Source of the DNA: Marinobacter mobilis
GTDB taxonomy: Bacteria; Pseudomonadota; Gammaproteobacteria; Pseudomonadales; Oleiphilaceae
Assembly: GCF_900106945.1 (NCBI RefSeq)
Contig: NZ_FNNE01000004.1
Coordinates: 288,989-352,988, forward strand
Direction of reading: 5' to 3'
DNA: 64,000 nt
Shown here: positions 1 to 8,605 of the stretch, piece by piece
Layout of the letters: each line of letters starts with the position of its first letter
How positions within the stretch are numbered: position 1 is the stretch's first letter
Notes under the pieces: model-generated
What the model was told of the DNA's origin: nothing
What the model saw: the letters and a program-made list of their open reading frames with translations, nothing else
The model's database searches: none
Program-made: the position numbers and the translations under genes

Positions 1-508
1 CGATGTAGTCCATGGCCCGGAACAGGATGTAGCGGATGGTCATGTGGGAAATCTCCCGCACCGTCTGTTCCGGCAGACGCCGCGGAATCAGGCCCTGTTG
101 CATCAGATCTTCTGCCATCTCCCGGGCACTGGTATCGAGCTGGTTGGCCAGCGCCCGTCGCAACAGCGGTGACGAACCGTACAGTTCACGCACGGCCACC
201 GTGGTAGCGGCGGGGTTCTCCAGAAAGTAGTTGTAGACAAACGTGACCGTGGTGGTCGCGGCCTGTTCCGATGACTCGGCCACCATGCGCAACTGCCGGA
301 CCCCGGTTTTCATTTCGGCAGCGATATAGCCCAGTACCTGTAGGCCGAGGTCGTCCAGATTCTTGAAATGGCGATAGAAGGTATTGGGGTTCAGCCCGGC
401 CTCTCGTGCCAGCTCCCTCAACCCCAGCGAAGTCAGACTGCGGGTCTCTGTGGCCAGCTTCAGCGCTGCCTGCACCAGTTTTAGCTTTCCGCCGGTCATG
501 ACGTTCAT
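1..508 (-). CDS. TetR/AcrR-family transcriptional repressor, FabR-like (partial, runs off left edge)
   Basis: Reading leftward from an ATG at 508, the frame stays open to the window edge, giving about 169 residues without a stop. The N-terminus carries a TetR helix-turn-helix with SLGLREL-REAGLNPNTFYRHFKNLDDL at roughly residues 27-52, closest to the FabR/DesT branch that controls fatty-acid genes. An AAGGTG ribosome site lies 7 bases before the ATG; a second in-frame ATG at 499 is possible. The gene is divergent from the monooxygenase at 717 and the gap holds three palindromes that look like its operators, so it probably represses itself and that gene. The ligand is unknown; a fatty-acid-like or ketone ligand is only an inference from the family. 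The C-terminus is outside the window. Confidence 0.85.
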   Translation of the reverse strand, partial: MNVMTGGKLKLVQAALKLATETRSLTSLGLRELAREAGLNPNTFYRHFKNLDDLGLQVLGYIAAEMKTGVRQLRMVAESSEQAATTTVTFVYNYFLENPAATTVAVRELYGSSPLLRRALANQLDTSAREMAEDLMQQGLIPRRLPEQTVREISHMTIRYILFRAMDYI

Positions 509-561
509 TGGGACACCTTGTTGTCAGTTTGGGTCATTTACCCATGGTTTGCGTTTCCGAA

Positions 562-624
562 GTATACAGCTGTCTACTTTCGGGTGTATACAGTTGTCTA
601 CGCGTCAGGTATACGGTTGTATAC
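562..624. promoter_or_regulatory. Three tandem 16-bp imperfect palindromes (putative TetR operators)
   Basis: Copies lie at 562-577 (GTATACAGCTGTCTAC), 586-601 (GTATACAGTTGTCTAC) and 609-624 (GTATACGGTTGTATAC). Each is an inverted repeat with one or two mismatches, and successive copies start 24 and 23 bases apart. They sit in the 208-base gap between the divergent TetR gene and the monooxygenase gene, where such operators are expected. Confidence 0.75.
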
Positions 625-716
625 CTTAATGGGAGGTCGGGCAACGGACTCCCAGGCACCATAACAAAAGTCAGGCGCTGCGGTAGCGGTCGCCAACGCA
701 GATAACGAGGCTGATT

Positions 717-2297
717 ATGAACAAGCGCACCCGGATTGCCATTATCGGTACCGGCTTTTCAGGCCTGGGCATGGCCATCAAGCTGAAGCAGGCCGGTTAC
801 AACGATTTTGTGATTCTCGAGCAGAGCGACGACATCGGCGGTACCTGGCACGAAAACCATTACCCGGGCTGTGCCTGTGATGTGCAATCGGCGCTGTATT
901 CGTTCTCCTTTGAGCAGAACCCGAACTGGACACGAATGTACGCCCAGCAGCAAGAGATCAAGGCCTACCTCAAGCATTGTGCCGAGAAGTACGGTCTGAG
1001 CGGACATATCCGTCTCAACACCCACGTTGCCGGCGCCCGTTTTGATGAGCGCCGTCAGGGCTGGACCCTGGAGACCTGCGACAGCCCGGCGCTGTGGCAG
1101 TACATGCAGGACAAGGGAGTAAAGCCGGGCGATACCCTCAACCGCAAGGACAAGGCGCTGCCGGCGTTTGAAACCCTGGAAGCCCAGGTGGTGGTGTCCG
1201 GTATGGGCGGGCTGAGCACCCCGGCGTACCCGGAGATCAAGGGCATCGACACCTTTACCGGCAAGAGTTTCCACTCTCAGGACTGGGATCACGATTACGA
1301 TTTCAAGGGCAAGCGGGTGGCGGTCATCGGCACCGGCGCGAGTGCCATCCAGTTCGTGCCAGAAGTGGCCAAAGAGGCCGGCCAGCTCGACCTGTACCAG
1401 CGTACCCCGCCCTGGATCATGCCTAAGCCGGACCGTGAGATCAGTGCTGTCGAGCGGTTGGCGTTCCGTAAGGTGCCGCAGACCCTCAATGCCCTGCGCA
1501 ACTCCATATACTGGTACCTGGAAGCCCGGGTGTTGGGTTTTGTCGGCAACCCGCGCATTCTCAAGCTGGGTGAGCTGCAGGCCCGCCGGTACATTCGCAG
1601 CCAGATCAAGGATCCGGTTCTGCGTCGCAAGGTCACCCCGGATTTCCACTTTGGCTGCAAGCGGGTGTTGATCTCCAACAACTACTACCCGGCCCTGGCC
1701 CAGGACAATGTCGATGTGCTCACCGATGGCATTCGCGAAGTGCGTGGCAACGTCATTGTGGATAACAACGGGGTGGAGCGGGAAGTGGACTGTATTATCT
1801 ACGGCACCGGCTTCAAGGCTCAGGATCCAGTGCCCCGCGGCATGATCTCCGGCCGTGGCGGCCAGGACCTGCTGGCGGCCTGGCAGGGTGGGGCGGAAGC
1901 CTACAAAGGCACCACCATTGCCGGTTTCCCCAACCTGTTCATGCTGATGGGCCCCAACACCGGTCTGGGCCACAGCTCCATGGTGTATATGATTGAATCG
2001 CAGATCCAGTATGTGCTCGACGCCCTCAAGCGGATGGATCACAAGGGCTGGCAGAGCGTGGAAGTGAAGGCCGGGGCCCAAGCGGCGTATAACGCCTCGC
2101 TGCAGTCGAAACTGGGGGATTCGGTCTGGCAGACCGGCTGCAAGAGCTGGTACGTCAATGAAAATGGCAAGAACACCACCCTGTGGCCGGGCTTCACCTG
2201 GCAGTTCCGTCAGCAGACCCGTCGTTTCGATGCGAGTCAGTATGACTGTGTTCGTGACGTGAGTTATGCCCCTGAAGCGGTATCTGCAACCGCCTGA
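717..2297 (+). CDS. Flavin-containing Baeyer-Villiger-type monooxygenase
   Basis: This 526-residue protein has the FAD Rossmann motif GTGFSG at residues 11-16, followed by GGTW at 41-44, the Baeyer-Villiger fingerprint FTGKSFHSQDWD at 180-191, and a second nucleotide-binding motif GTGASA at 205-210 for NADPH. The family inserts one oxygen atom next to a ketone carbonyl to make esters or lactones; some relatives attack long-chain alkanes or hydroxyacetophenones. The fingerprint favours a type I Baeyer-Villiger enzyme over the classical N-oxidising FMOs. A GAGG ribosome site precedes the ATG. The gene stands alone, ends at a strong terminator, and is probably controlled by the divergent TetR protein. 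The substrate cannot be read from sequence; hydrophobic ketones or alkane-derived compounds are a guess from context. Confidence 0.9.
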   Translation: MNKRTRIAIIGTGFSGLGMAIKLKQAGYNDFVILEQSDDIGGTWHENHYPGCACDVQSALYSFSFEQNPNWTRMYAQQQEIKAYLKHCAEKYGLSGHIRLNTHVAGARFDERRQGWTLETCDSPALWQYMQDKGVKPGDTLNRKDKALPAFETLEAQVVVSGMGGLSTPAYPEIKGIDTFTGKSFHSQDWDHDYDFKGKRVAVIGTGASAIQFVPEVAKEAGQLDLYQRTPPWIMPKPDREISAVERLAFRKVPQTLNALRNSIYWYLEARVLGFVGNPRILKLGELQARRYIRSQIKDPVLRRKVTPDFHFGCKRVLISNNYYPALAQDNVDVLTDGIREVRGNVIVDNNGVEREVDCIIYGTGFKAQDPVPRGMISGRGGQDLLAAWQGGAEAYKGTTIAGFPNLFMLMGPNTGLGHSSMVYMIESQIQYVLDALKRMDHKGWQSVEVKAGAQAAYNASLQSKLGDSVWQTGCKSWYVNENGKNTTLWPGFTWQFRQQTRRFDASQYDCVRDVSYAPEAVSATA

Positions 2298-2332
2298 TCA
2301 GAGTGCCAGGCCGATGGCCTGTTGCAGCGCTT

Positions 2333-2359
2333 GCCGGGGTTCGCCCCGGCTTTTTTTTT
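2333..2359 (+). terminator. Rho-independent terminator after the monooxygenase gene
   Basis: A perfect 7-bp stem, GCCGGGG/CCCCGGC, is closed by a TTCG tetraloop and followed directly by nine T residues. It lies 36 bases after the monooxygenase stop. Confidence 0.93.
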
Positions 2360-2449
2360 GCCTGCTGGAAAGTTCCGAACGACGCTTGGCAGGCGCCCTT
2401 GGCGCTGTTTATGATGCGACCGTGCCCCTCACTTTGCCAGGAATTGTCC

Positions 2450-3004
2450 ATGTCCTTTGACACCACGGAACACAACCGCCAGCGTTTCTGCTTCGACGGC
2501 GTCGAGTCGGTGTGGTTGTTTGGCTACGGTTCGCTGATTTACAAGGTGGATTTTCCATTCCTCGAGCAGCGTCCGGCGATGATTCACGGCTGGGTACGAC
2601 GGTTCTGGCAGGGTTCCCATGATCATCGCGGTACTCCGGATGCCCCGGGCCGGGTGGTGACGCTGATCGAACAACCGGGCGCCCGCTGCCGGGGCGTGGC
2701 TTACCGGATTGCGCCCGACGTGTTCGAGCAGCTGGATGAGCGCGAGAAGAACGGGTACCTGCGCTTTACCACTACCCTGAGTTTTGACGATGGCCGTTGC
2801 GACGAGGGGCTGGTGTACATCGCCGACGAGCACAATGCGGCGTTTCTCGGCCCTGCCCACGAAGCGGACATTGCCCGCCAGATAGCCGTCTCCAGCGGCC
2901 CCAGCGGTCACAACGACGAGTACCTGCTCAAGCTGGCGGATGCCCTGCGTCACCTGGGGGACGACGATCCCCACGTCTTCGCCATCGAAGGTTACCTGCG
3001 TTAA
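2450..3004 (+). CDS. ChaC-like gamma-glutamylcyclotransferase
   Basis: The 184-residue product has the family signature FGYGSLIY at residues 24-31 and a DEREKNGY segment near residue 96-103 that supplies the acidic catalytic residue of the fold. ChaC enzymes cleave the gamma-glutamyl bond of glutathione to give 5-oxoproline and Cys-Gly in the cytosol. The start is placed at the ATG at 2450, which has AGGA upstream and matches the family N-terminus; the frame is open further left, but that stretch contains the terminator of the previous gene. The gene ends convergently with the AraC gene, overlapping it by four bases. It is monocistronic. Substrate specificity is inferred from the family. Confidence 0.88.
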   Translation: MSFDTTEHNRQRFCFDGVESVWLFGYGSLIYKVDFPFLEQRPAMIHGWVRRFWQGSHDHRGTPDAPGRVVTLIEQPGARCRGVAYRIAPDVFEQLDEREKNGYLRFTTTLSFDDGRCDEGLVYIADEHNAAFLGPAHEADIARQIAVSSGPSGHNDEYLLKLADALRHLGDDDPHVFAIEGYLR

Positions 3005-3912
3005 CCGCGGATGCCCGCCTGCTCCCGATAGGCCGTCGGGGTAAGGCCATAGCGCTTGCGGAAAGCCCGGCTGAACTGGCTGGAGTCATTGAAACCACAG
3101 GCGAGCGCGATGGCCGTGATCTTGTTGGCGGGATGGCGTAACTGGGCTTTGGCCCGGATCAGCCGCTGTTCCTGAACATACTGATACGGTGCACAGCCAA
3201 AGGTGGCACGGAACAGGCGGGCAAAGTGGTAGGGGCTGAGATTGACCCAGGCGGCCATACCCGCCAGCGTCAGCGGCTGGTCCAGGTGCCCGTCGATGCG
3301 TTCCTCCAGCAGGCGCCGGTAACGACGGGACAGCTGGCCGGTCACCTCGGGCGCGGCCTGCTGCACGGTGGAATGCTGGCTGACGATCTGTACCAGCAGC
3401 CACTGGCTAAGGTGGTCCATGGCCAGGGTTTGCCCGGCGGCCTGCCAGTCGCTCTGCGCAAGCAGCTGGCCGCTCTGGGCCAGTATCGGATCGTTACCAT
3501 GGTAGAGCTCGTTCAGCCGTACCTGCTCCGGTTCGCAGTCCCAGGTCTCGGCCGCGCAGCGGGCAATATCCCGGTCGCTGAAATACAGGTGGAAAAATTC
3601 GAAGGGGCCGTCAATCAGCCAGCTGGAACGGCTACCGGCAGGGAACAGGCAGGCGGCGCCGGGAAAGCCATGGCTGACGGCCTGGCCGTTGACGAGTCGG
3701 GAAGCCTTGTCGCCGCGCTGGGTGTAGATACTGAGGGCGTGGTGGCTGGGACGTTCGTAATGAATCAGGCCCTTACGGTTCTGCCAATGGGCCAGGGCCC
3801 GGCCCTGGCCAAGCTCCAGTACCCGTCTGGGGGCAACGCCGGCCGCTCGCAGGGTGTCTGCAATATCGTGACGCTGGGATTCAGGCTGTGGTGATCTGGC
3901 ATTGGTTGTCAT
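3001..3912 (-). CDS. AraC-family transcriptional regulator
   Basis: The 303-residue protein has an N-terminal cupin-like sensing half (about 1-190) and a C-terminal double helix-turn-helix (about 205-300) with the typical LTLAGMAAWVNLSPYHFARLF and GFNDSSQFSRAFRKRYGLTP segments. The ATG at 3912 is preceded by GGAGG; upstream in-frame codons lie inside the intergenic region. It is divergent from the DMT exporter at 4024 with a 111-base gap, so that exporter is the likely target. The effector is unknown. Confidence 0.9.
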   Translation of the reverse strand: MTTNARSPQPESQRHDIADTLRAAGVAPRRVLELGQGRALAHWQNRKGLIHYERPSHHALSIYTQRGDKASRLVNGQAVSHGFPGAACLFPAGSRSSWLIDGPFEFFHLYFSDRDIARCAAETWDCEPEQVRLNELYHGNDPILAQSGQLLAQSDWQAAGQTLAMDHLSQWLLVQIVSQHSTVQQAAPEVTGQLSRRYRRLLEERIDGHLDQPLTLAGMAAWVNLSPYHFARLFRATFGCAPYQYVQEQRLIRAKAQLRHPANKITAIALACGFNDSSQFSRAFRKRYGLTPTAYREQAGIRG

Positions 3913-4023
3913 CGGAGGCCTCCGCAAGAATGATCCACCCTTGCGCAGGATCTGACAAGTGCTCATGACGGTGAGCGGGTAGAGTGAGGGTCTTGCCAGA
4001 ACTGACGCAAAGGAGTGATGACC

Positions 4024-4944
4024 ATGCCGGTGAGCGTGCACTATGCGGTGACTGTCCTGATCTGGGGGCTGACCTGGACAGCGATTCGGCTGCAGGTCGA
4101 AAGCGCAGCGGTGGATCTGGCGGTGTTTTATCGCTTCGTCATGGCGTCCGCCGTGGCCCTGGGCCTGCTGGCGTTGTTACGCCGCCTGCCGCGGCTGAAC
4201 CTGGCCCAGCATGGCTGGCTGCTGTTGCAGGGACTGACCCTGTACAGCGTGAATTTCCTGCTGATTTACCGGGCGGCTGAAAATATGACCAGCGGTCTGC
4301 TGGCGGTCATTTTCTCGCTGGCGGCGCTGTTTAATGCCATCAATGGCTGGCTGTGGATGCGTCAGCGGCCGCACGTACGCCTGTATCCGGCAATGGTACT
4401 GGGCGTAAGCGGGGTGGCTTTGCTGTTCTGGCATGACCTCCGTTTGGGCAACGCCTCGCTGGCGAGCATTCTGTTTGCGGTCGCGGGCACCTTCTGGTTT
4501 TCCATGGGTAACCTGATCAGTGTCAGGGTGCGTGAGGCAGGAATCCCCCTGCTCGTGGCCAACGCCTGGGCCATGGTCTACGGAGCGGTGATCCTGGGCA
4601 TCTGGTGCCTGATTCAGGGCGTAACCTGGACCCTGCCGGACTCTGCGGTGTTCTGGGGGGCAACCCTGTTCCTGGCCGTGCCGGGATCGATTGTGGCGTT
4701 CTATTGCTACCTCACGGTGATTCAGACCCTGGGGGCTGATCGTGCGGGCTACGCGACCGTACTGTTCCCGGTGGTGGCGCTGTCGGTGTCGACCTGGCTG
4801 GAAGGCTTCGACTGGACCCTGACGGCCATCGCCGGTGCGGGACTGGCGCTGTTGGGCAATCTGGTATTGTTTGGCCGGCGGCCACAGTGGCTGGCCCGCA
4901 GGGCACCGGCGCAGGTTTCAGGTACCGGCCCTGACATAGGTTAA
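4024..4944 (+). CDS. EamA/DMT-family inner-membrane transporter
   Basis: A 306-residue, strongly hydrophobic protein with about ten membrane helices in two EamA repeats. An AAGGAG ribosome site at 4010-4015 fits the ATG at 4024 (8-base spacer) better than the GTG at 4015 or ATG at 4018, which would be too close. Family members export amino acids, metabolites or drugs; the substrate here cannot be read. The divergent AraC gene next door is its likely regulator. The C-terminal tail after helix ten is short and basic. Confidence 0.88.
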   Translation: MPVSVHYAVTVLIWGLTWTAIRLQVESAAVDLAVFYRFVMASAVALGLLALLRRLPRLNLAQHGWLLLQGLTLYSVNFLLIYRAAENMTSGLLAVIFSLAALFNAINGWLWMRQRPHVRLYPAMVLGVSGVALLFWHDLRLGNASLASILFAVAGTFWFSMGNLISVRVREAGIPLLVANAWAMVYGAVILGIWCLIQGVTWTLPDSAVFWGATLFLAVPGSIVAFYCYLTVIQTLGADRAGYATVLFPVVALSVSTWLEGFDWTLTAIAGAGLALLGNLVLFGRRPQWLARRAPAQVSGTGPDIG

Positions 4945-5015
4945 GGTGCGTACGGACAGGTTCGGCAGGTCGGAGTAGCATCCCGTTTTGCCTTTTGAGA
5001 GTGCCGAAACCCGCC

Positions 5016-5663
5016 ATGATGTCCGAATTTCTCCCCACCTACCTGAGCAGTGCCGTTCGCTTTCTTTTCCTGTTGGCGCCTTTCTTTGTGGTCACCATGT
5101 TCCTGGCGCTGACCCGGGGCCAGCCGGCGTCCGAGAAGAATTCCATCATTCGCCGTGCCAGCTTTTCTGCGCTGGTGCTGGGGCTGGTGCTGTTCTTCGC
5201 CGGCCCGCTGTTGTTTGAGGCCATCGGTATTACCCTGAACTCGTTTCGCATTGGTGCCGGGTCGTTGCTGTTTCTCACGGCGATCAGCCTGGTCAACAGC
5301 GGCACTCGTAACCATGCCACCTGCCTGCCTCAGGAAGACCGTGACGACATCGCCGTGGTGCCGATGGCGATTCCGGTCATCATCGGACCTGCCACCATTG
5401 GTGCCATCCTGGTCTACGGTGCGGAACTGAAATCGGTGCCGGAGATTGCCGGCGGTGTTCTGGGGATGATCACCGCGTTGCTGGTGCTGACTGTATTGCT
5501 GTTCCTGTCCGGTTATCTGGAGCGGGCGTTGGGCAAGACCGGGCTGAACATCCTCTCCAAGGTCAGCGGCCTGATCCTGTCGGCGATGGCAGCGGAGATT
5601 GTACTGACCGGGATCAGCGGCTTCATTCAGGCGGCCGGGCTGGCCTCCACTTTTCCTGCTTAA
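5016..5663 (+). CDS. MarC-family integral membrane protein
   Basis: A 215-residue protein with about six hydrophobic helices and the MarC/UPF0056 pattern: TRGQPASEKNSIIRRASFSA near residue 31, the glycine-rich FRIGAGSLLFLTAISLV helix, and VPMAIPVIIGPATIGAIL in the middle. MarC proteins are inner-membrane proteins of uncertain function, once linked to multiple antibiotic resistance. No good ribosome site is visible; the start is set at the tandem ATG codons at 5016/5019. The gene runs in the same direction as the DMT gene 71 bases upstream and converges on the iron-uptake operon. A role in transport is not established. Confidence 0.85.
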   Translation: MMSEFLPTYLSSAVRFLFLLAPFFVVTMFLALTRGQPASEKNSIIRRASFSALVLGLVLFFAGPLLFEAIGITLNSFRIGAGSLLFLTAISLVNSGTRNHATCLPQEDRDDIAVVPMAIPVIIGPATIGAILVYGAELKSVPEIAGGVLGMITALLVLTVLLFLSGYLERALGKTGLNILSKVSGLILSAMAAEIVLTGISGFIQAAGLASTFPA

Positions 5664-5689
5664 CGAGGTAGACCCCGCCCATCCCCAAG

Positions 5690-6508
5690 CTAAGATGTCG
5701 TAGCAAGTTGAGGACTATGTTTGGGTCGGCTCTGTATCGATGCTGCAAATCCAAAACAGAATGGGCGTCCCCCTGGCCCTGAGGCAACGGAGGTATGTAC
5801 CCGAAACACTCGGTGTACCAAGGACTCTGTAATCACTTCTCCGGGGCTGCCTATCATTCTAAGTTGGCCGTCGGCCAGGACAGCGATCCGGTCAGCAAAT
5901 TGGGCGGCTTGGTTAAGATCGTGTAGTGACATGACCACTGTAAGTCCGTGCTGGCGATTCAGCGTGGATAGCAACTCCAGTACTTCCAGCTGGTATCCCC
6001 AATCGAGGAATGTGGTGGGTTCGTCGAGTAGAAGAATGTCCGTTTCCTGGGCCAGGGCCATGGCGATCCATACCCGCTGTTGTTGTCCTCCTGAAAGCGC
6101 TTCCACCGGTTGTTCCGCGAGGTCTGAAACGCCCGTCATTGCCATGGCGTCGAGGGTCACTTTTTCGTCGACGGTGAGGTTCCGTTGCCACCATTTACGG
6201 TGTGGGAAACGACCTAGCGCCACTAGGTCCCGAACCCGGATGCCCTCGGGCACAACGGGCTTTTGGGGCAGCATGGCGAGCCTGAGGGCCAGCTTGCCTC
6301 GGTCCCATTGCTCAACCGGCCGGTCGTCCAGGTAGACCTGACCGGACCGGGCTGGTAACAGGCCCGCAAAACTTTTCAATAAGGTACTTTTGCCTGATCC
6401 ATTGGGGCCCAACAGGCAGGTGATCCCACCTTCGGGAATGGTCAGCGAGACGTTGTCGACAACTGGTTTGTCGCCGTAGTCAAGTGAGAGCTGCTCGGTT
6501 CGTAACAT
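5690..6508 (-). CDS. FecE/FepC-type iron(III)-chelate ABC transporter ATPase
   Basis: This 272-residue cytosolic ATPase has Walker A GPNGSGKST near residue 34, the signature LSGGQQQR near 138, Walker B DILLLDEP near 158 and the switch histidine in SLHD. It powers import of a ferric chelate through the two permeases upstream in the operon. The ATG at 6508 lies 14 bases after the permease stop; the longer open frame overlaps the permease and is not used. The last 25 or so residues (GGRPFCFG onward) form a tail not usual in FecE/FepC and may be unstructured. It is the last gene of the operon. Confidence 0.93.
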   Translation of the reverse strand: MLRTEQLSLDYGDKPVVDNVSLTIPEGGITCLLGPNGSGKSTLLKSFAGLLPARSGQVYLDDRPVEQWDRGKLALRLAMLPQKPVVPEGIRVRDLVALGRFPHRKWWQRNLTVDEKVTLDAMAMTGVSDLAEQPVEALSGGQQQRVWIAMALAQETDILLLDEPTTFLDWGYQLEVLELLSTLNRQHGLTVVMSLHDLNQAAQFADRIAVLADGQLRMIGSPGEVITESLVHRVFRVHTSVASGPGGRPFCFGFAASIQSRPKHSPQLATTS

Positions 6509-6522
6509 GTCGGATCCCGACC

Positions 6523-7599
6523 TTAGAGTTGACGCGATAACAGATAAAGAAAAAATGGAACGCCAAGGACGGCCGAAACCACGCCCACGGGGACTTCGTA
6601 GGGTGTAAACAGCATCCGGCCGAGTAAATCCGCCAGTACCGCCAACACCGCTCCCAACAGCACACATAACACCAACTGGACAGGAAGATTGGCACCTGCC
6701 AGCCGACGGCTGATGTGGGGGATGAGCAGACCTATGAAACCAACGGGCCCCACCGCTCCGACGGCACTGGCCGCCAGCAGGGTGGCGATCAGCAGCGCAA
6801 AGGCACGCCAGCGGTTCAGGCCCAGGCCAAGAGTGAGTGAGTGTTGGTCGTCGAGTTGCATCACACTAAGCGGGCGCATGAGCAAAATCACACCGATTAC
6901 TCCGATGATCGTCCAGGGCAACAGCGTATGAAGGTGTTGCCAGTCGGCGCCGTACAGCGAGCCCGCAAGCCATTGGGCAACCAGTTCAGTATGGGCGTGG
7001 CCCCAGAACGCCAGGGCACCGATGGTCAGGGCGTGCAACATGCCGGCAATAACCGCCCCGGTTAGGGTCATTTTAACCGGCGACAGATGGCCATGCCGCA
7101 TGCCAAGGAAGTAAACCGCCAGCGCCGTTAAAAGTCCGCCTGCCATCGCAAAAAGGGGTAAATATTCAAGGGCAAACGAGGTGTTGCTGTAGGGATTTTC
7201 GCTCGAAACCAGCCAGTCACCGACGACGAAAGCAATGACTGCGACAAGACTGGCGCCGGCGGAAATGCCGAGAATGCCCGCTTCGGCCAGGGGGTTGCGG
7301 CTCAGCAGTTGTAGGAGCCAACCTGACAGCGCAAAGTGAATACCGATCAGAGCTCCGGTCAGGGTACGGGGCAACCGTATTTCGAAGACCACTTGCTGCA
7401 CATGTTGTGAGGTGTCACCGGTGAGCCCCGCCCACACCTGGGACCAGGCGAGGTCTACGGCCCCCAGCTGAACGCCCGCGACGATGACAACAACCACGCT
7501 GAGCCCGCCAGCTAAAAGCAGCCTGGCGATAGGGCCGATAGCTGGGGCCGGGATACTGTGGCGGTCTGCTCGGTGTGGTGTCGTAGCCGGACTGGTCAA
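6523..7599 (-). CDS. FecCD-family iron-chelate ABC permease (second permease)
   Basis: The 358-residue protein has about nine or ten membrane helices and FecCD signatures: EIRLPRTLTGALIG near residue 73, SRNPLAEAGILGISAGASL near 100, and GPVGFIGLLIPHISRRLAG near 290. The start is a TTG at 7599, one base after the stop of the previous permease; GGAG sits 9 bases upstream inside that gene, which suggests translational coupling. No ATG exists in the first 30 codons. It pairs with the upstream permease to form the channel for a ferric chelate. Confidence 0.9.
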   Translation of the reverse strand: MTSPATTPHRADRHSIPAPAIGPIARLLLAGGLSVVVVIVAGVQLGAVDLAWSQVWAGLTGDTSQHVQQVVFEIRLPRTLTGALIGIHFALSGWLLQLLSRNPLAEAGILGISAGASLVAVIAFVVGDWLVSSENPYSNTSFALEYLPLFAMAGGLLTALAVYFLGMRHGHLSPVKMTLTGAVIAGMLHALTIGALAFWGHAHTELVAQWLAGSLYGADWQHLHTLLPWTIIGVIGVILLMRPLSVMQLDDQHSLTLGLGLNRWRAFALLIATLLAASAVGAVGPVGFIGLLIPHISRRLAGANLPVQLVLCVLLGAVLAVLADLLGRMLFTPYEVPVGVVSAVLGVPFFLYLLSRQL

Positions 7600-7600
7600 G

Positions 7601-8605
7601 TTATGCGCTCCGGTGTGAGGTTTGCGAATTGATCAGATAAATCAGCCAGGGAGCCCCGATAAGGGCCGTCAGCATACCCACGGGTAACTCCTGAGGAAAA
7701 GCCAGCTGGCGTGCAAGGATGTCGGCTGCCAACAACAGTAACCCCCCAAACAGAGCACTAAGAGGCAACCAATGCTGGATCTGATCGCCGACCAGACGCC
7801 GGGCAATGTGTGGTGCTACGAGGCCAATGAACACAATCGGACCGGTGAAGGCGACCAACGCTGCTGCCAATAACAAGGCCAACAGCAGAAACGTCAGGCG
7901 CCAGCGACCAACAGCTAGCCCCATGGCAAGCGCAAGATCGTCCTCCAGCTGCAATAAACGGAAGGGCCGCTGCATCACAAACAGGGCGCCAAGTGGAAGC
8001 AACAGCCAAGGCAGCACCATCTGGAGCTGGAGCCAGCCCCGCCCCATCAAGCTGCCTGCCAGCCAGTAGTAGAGTTCCGCCGCCTCCGCCCCGGACACCA
8101 GTAAAAGGCCTGTGGTCACTGCCGTCGCTAGTGACGTGACCGCTATTCCAGCAAGCACCACACGCTCGGGCTGAAGTTGCCGTCGGCCGGCAATGACAAA
8201 GGTGAGCGAGCCACCCAGCAGGCCTCCGCCGAGAGCCATCGCGGGCAACCATAGTGCACTCGGTGAGCTCAAAGTCTGGAGCGACACCACCGCCAGGGCA
8301 GCAGATGCGATCACGCCAGTCAGACCAGGAGATGCCAGGGAGTTCCGGGTAACGCTCTGCATGACGGCTCCAGCAACTCCAAGCGCAGCACCGCCGAGAA
8401 AACCCAGCAGATTACGCGGCAGTCGGAGTTCCAGCACGGTGATCCGGGTCAGCAGGTCGCTGTTACCGCCAATGGCTGACAGCAACTGGGTCGGCGATAC
8501 CCATCGGGAACCTGCCATCAGCCCGATGAGGAACAACAGCACCAGGAACAGCAGCGTTGCTCCATAGAGGGTGACAGGGCGCGTGGCTGAATTGGAAACC
8601 GTCAT
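7601..8605 (-). CDS. FecCD-family iron-chelate ABC permease (first permease)
   Basis: A 334-residue membrane protein with the FecCD hallmarks LELRLPRNLLGFLGGAALG near residue 59, RNSLASPGLTG near 90 and TGPIVFIGLVAPHIARRLVG near 270. The ATG at 8605 overlaps the stop of the binding-protein gene in an ATGA quartet, so translation is probably coupled. It forms a heterodimer with the next permease. The long open frame extending upstream lies inside the binding-protein gene and is ignored. Confidence 0.92.
   Translation of the reverse strand: MTVSNSATRPVTLYGATLLFLVLLFLIGLMAGSRWVSPTQLLSAIGGNSDLLTRITVLELRLPRNLLGFLGGAALGVAGAVMQSVTRNSLASPGLTGVIASAALAVVSLQTLSSPSALWLPAMALGGGLLGGSLTFVIAGRRQLQPERVVLAGIAVTSLATAVTTGLLLVSGAEAAELYYWLAGSLMGRGWLQLQMVLPWLLLPLGALFVMQRPFRLLQLEDDLALAMGLAVGRWRLTFLLLALLLAAALVAFTGPIVFIGLVAPHIARRLVGDQIQHWLPLSALFGGLLLLAADILARQLAFPQELPVGMLTALIGAPWLIYLINSQTSHRSA

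Noticed and set aside
759..2081. A 440-codon minus-strand frame over the monooxygenase
   Set aside because: The plus-strand gene has full Baeyer-Villiger motifs, a ribosome site and a terminator; the minus frame has none.
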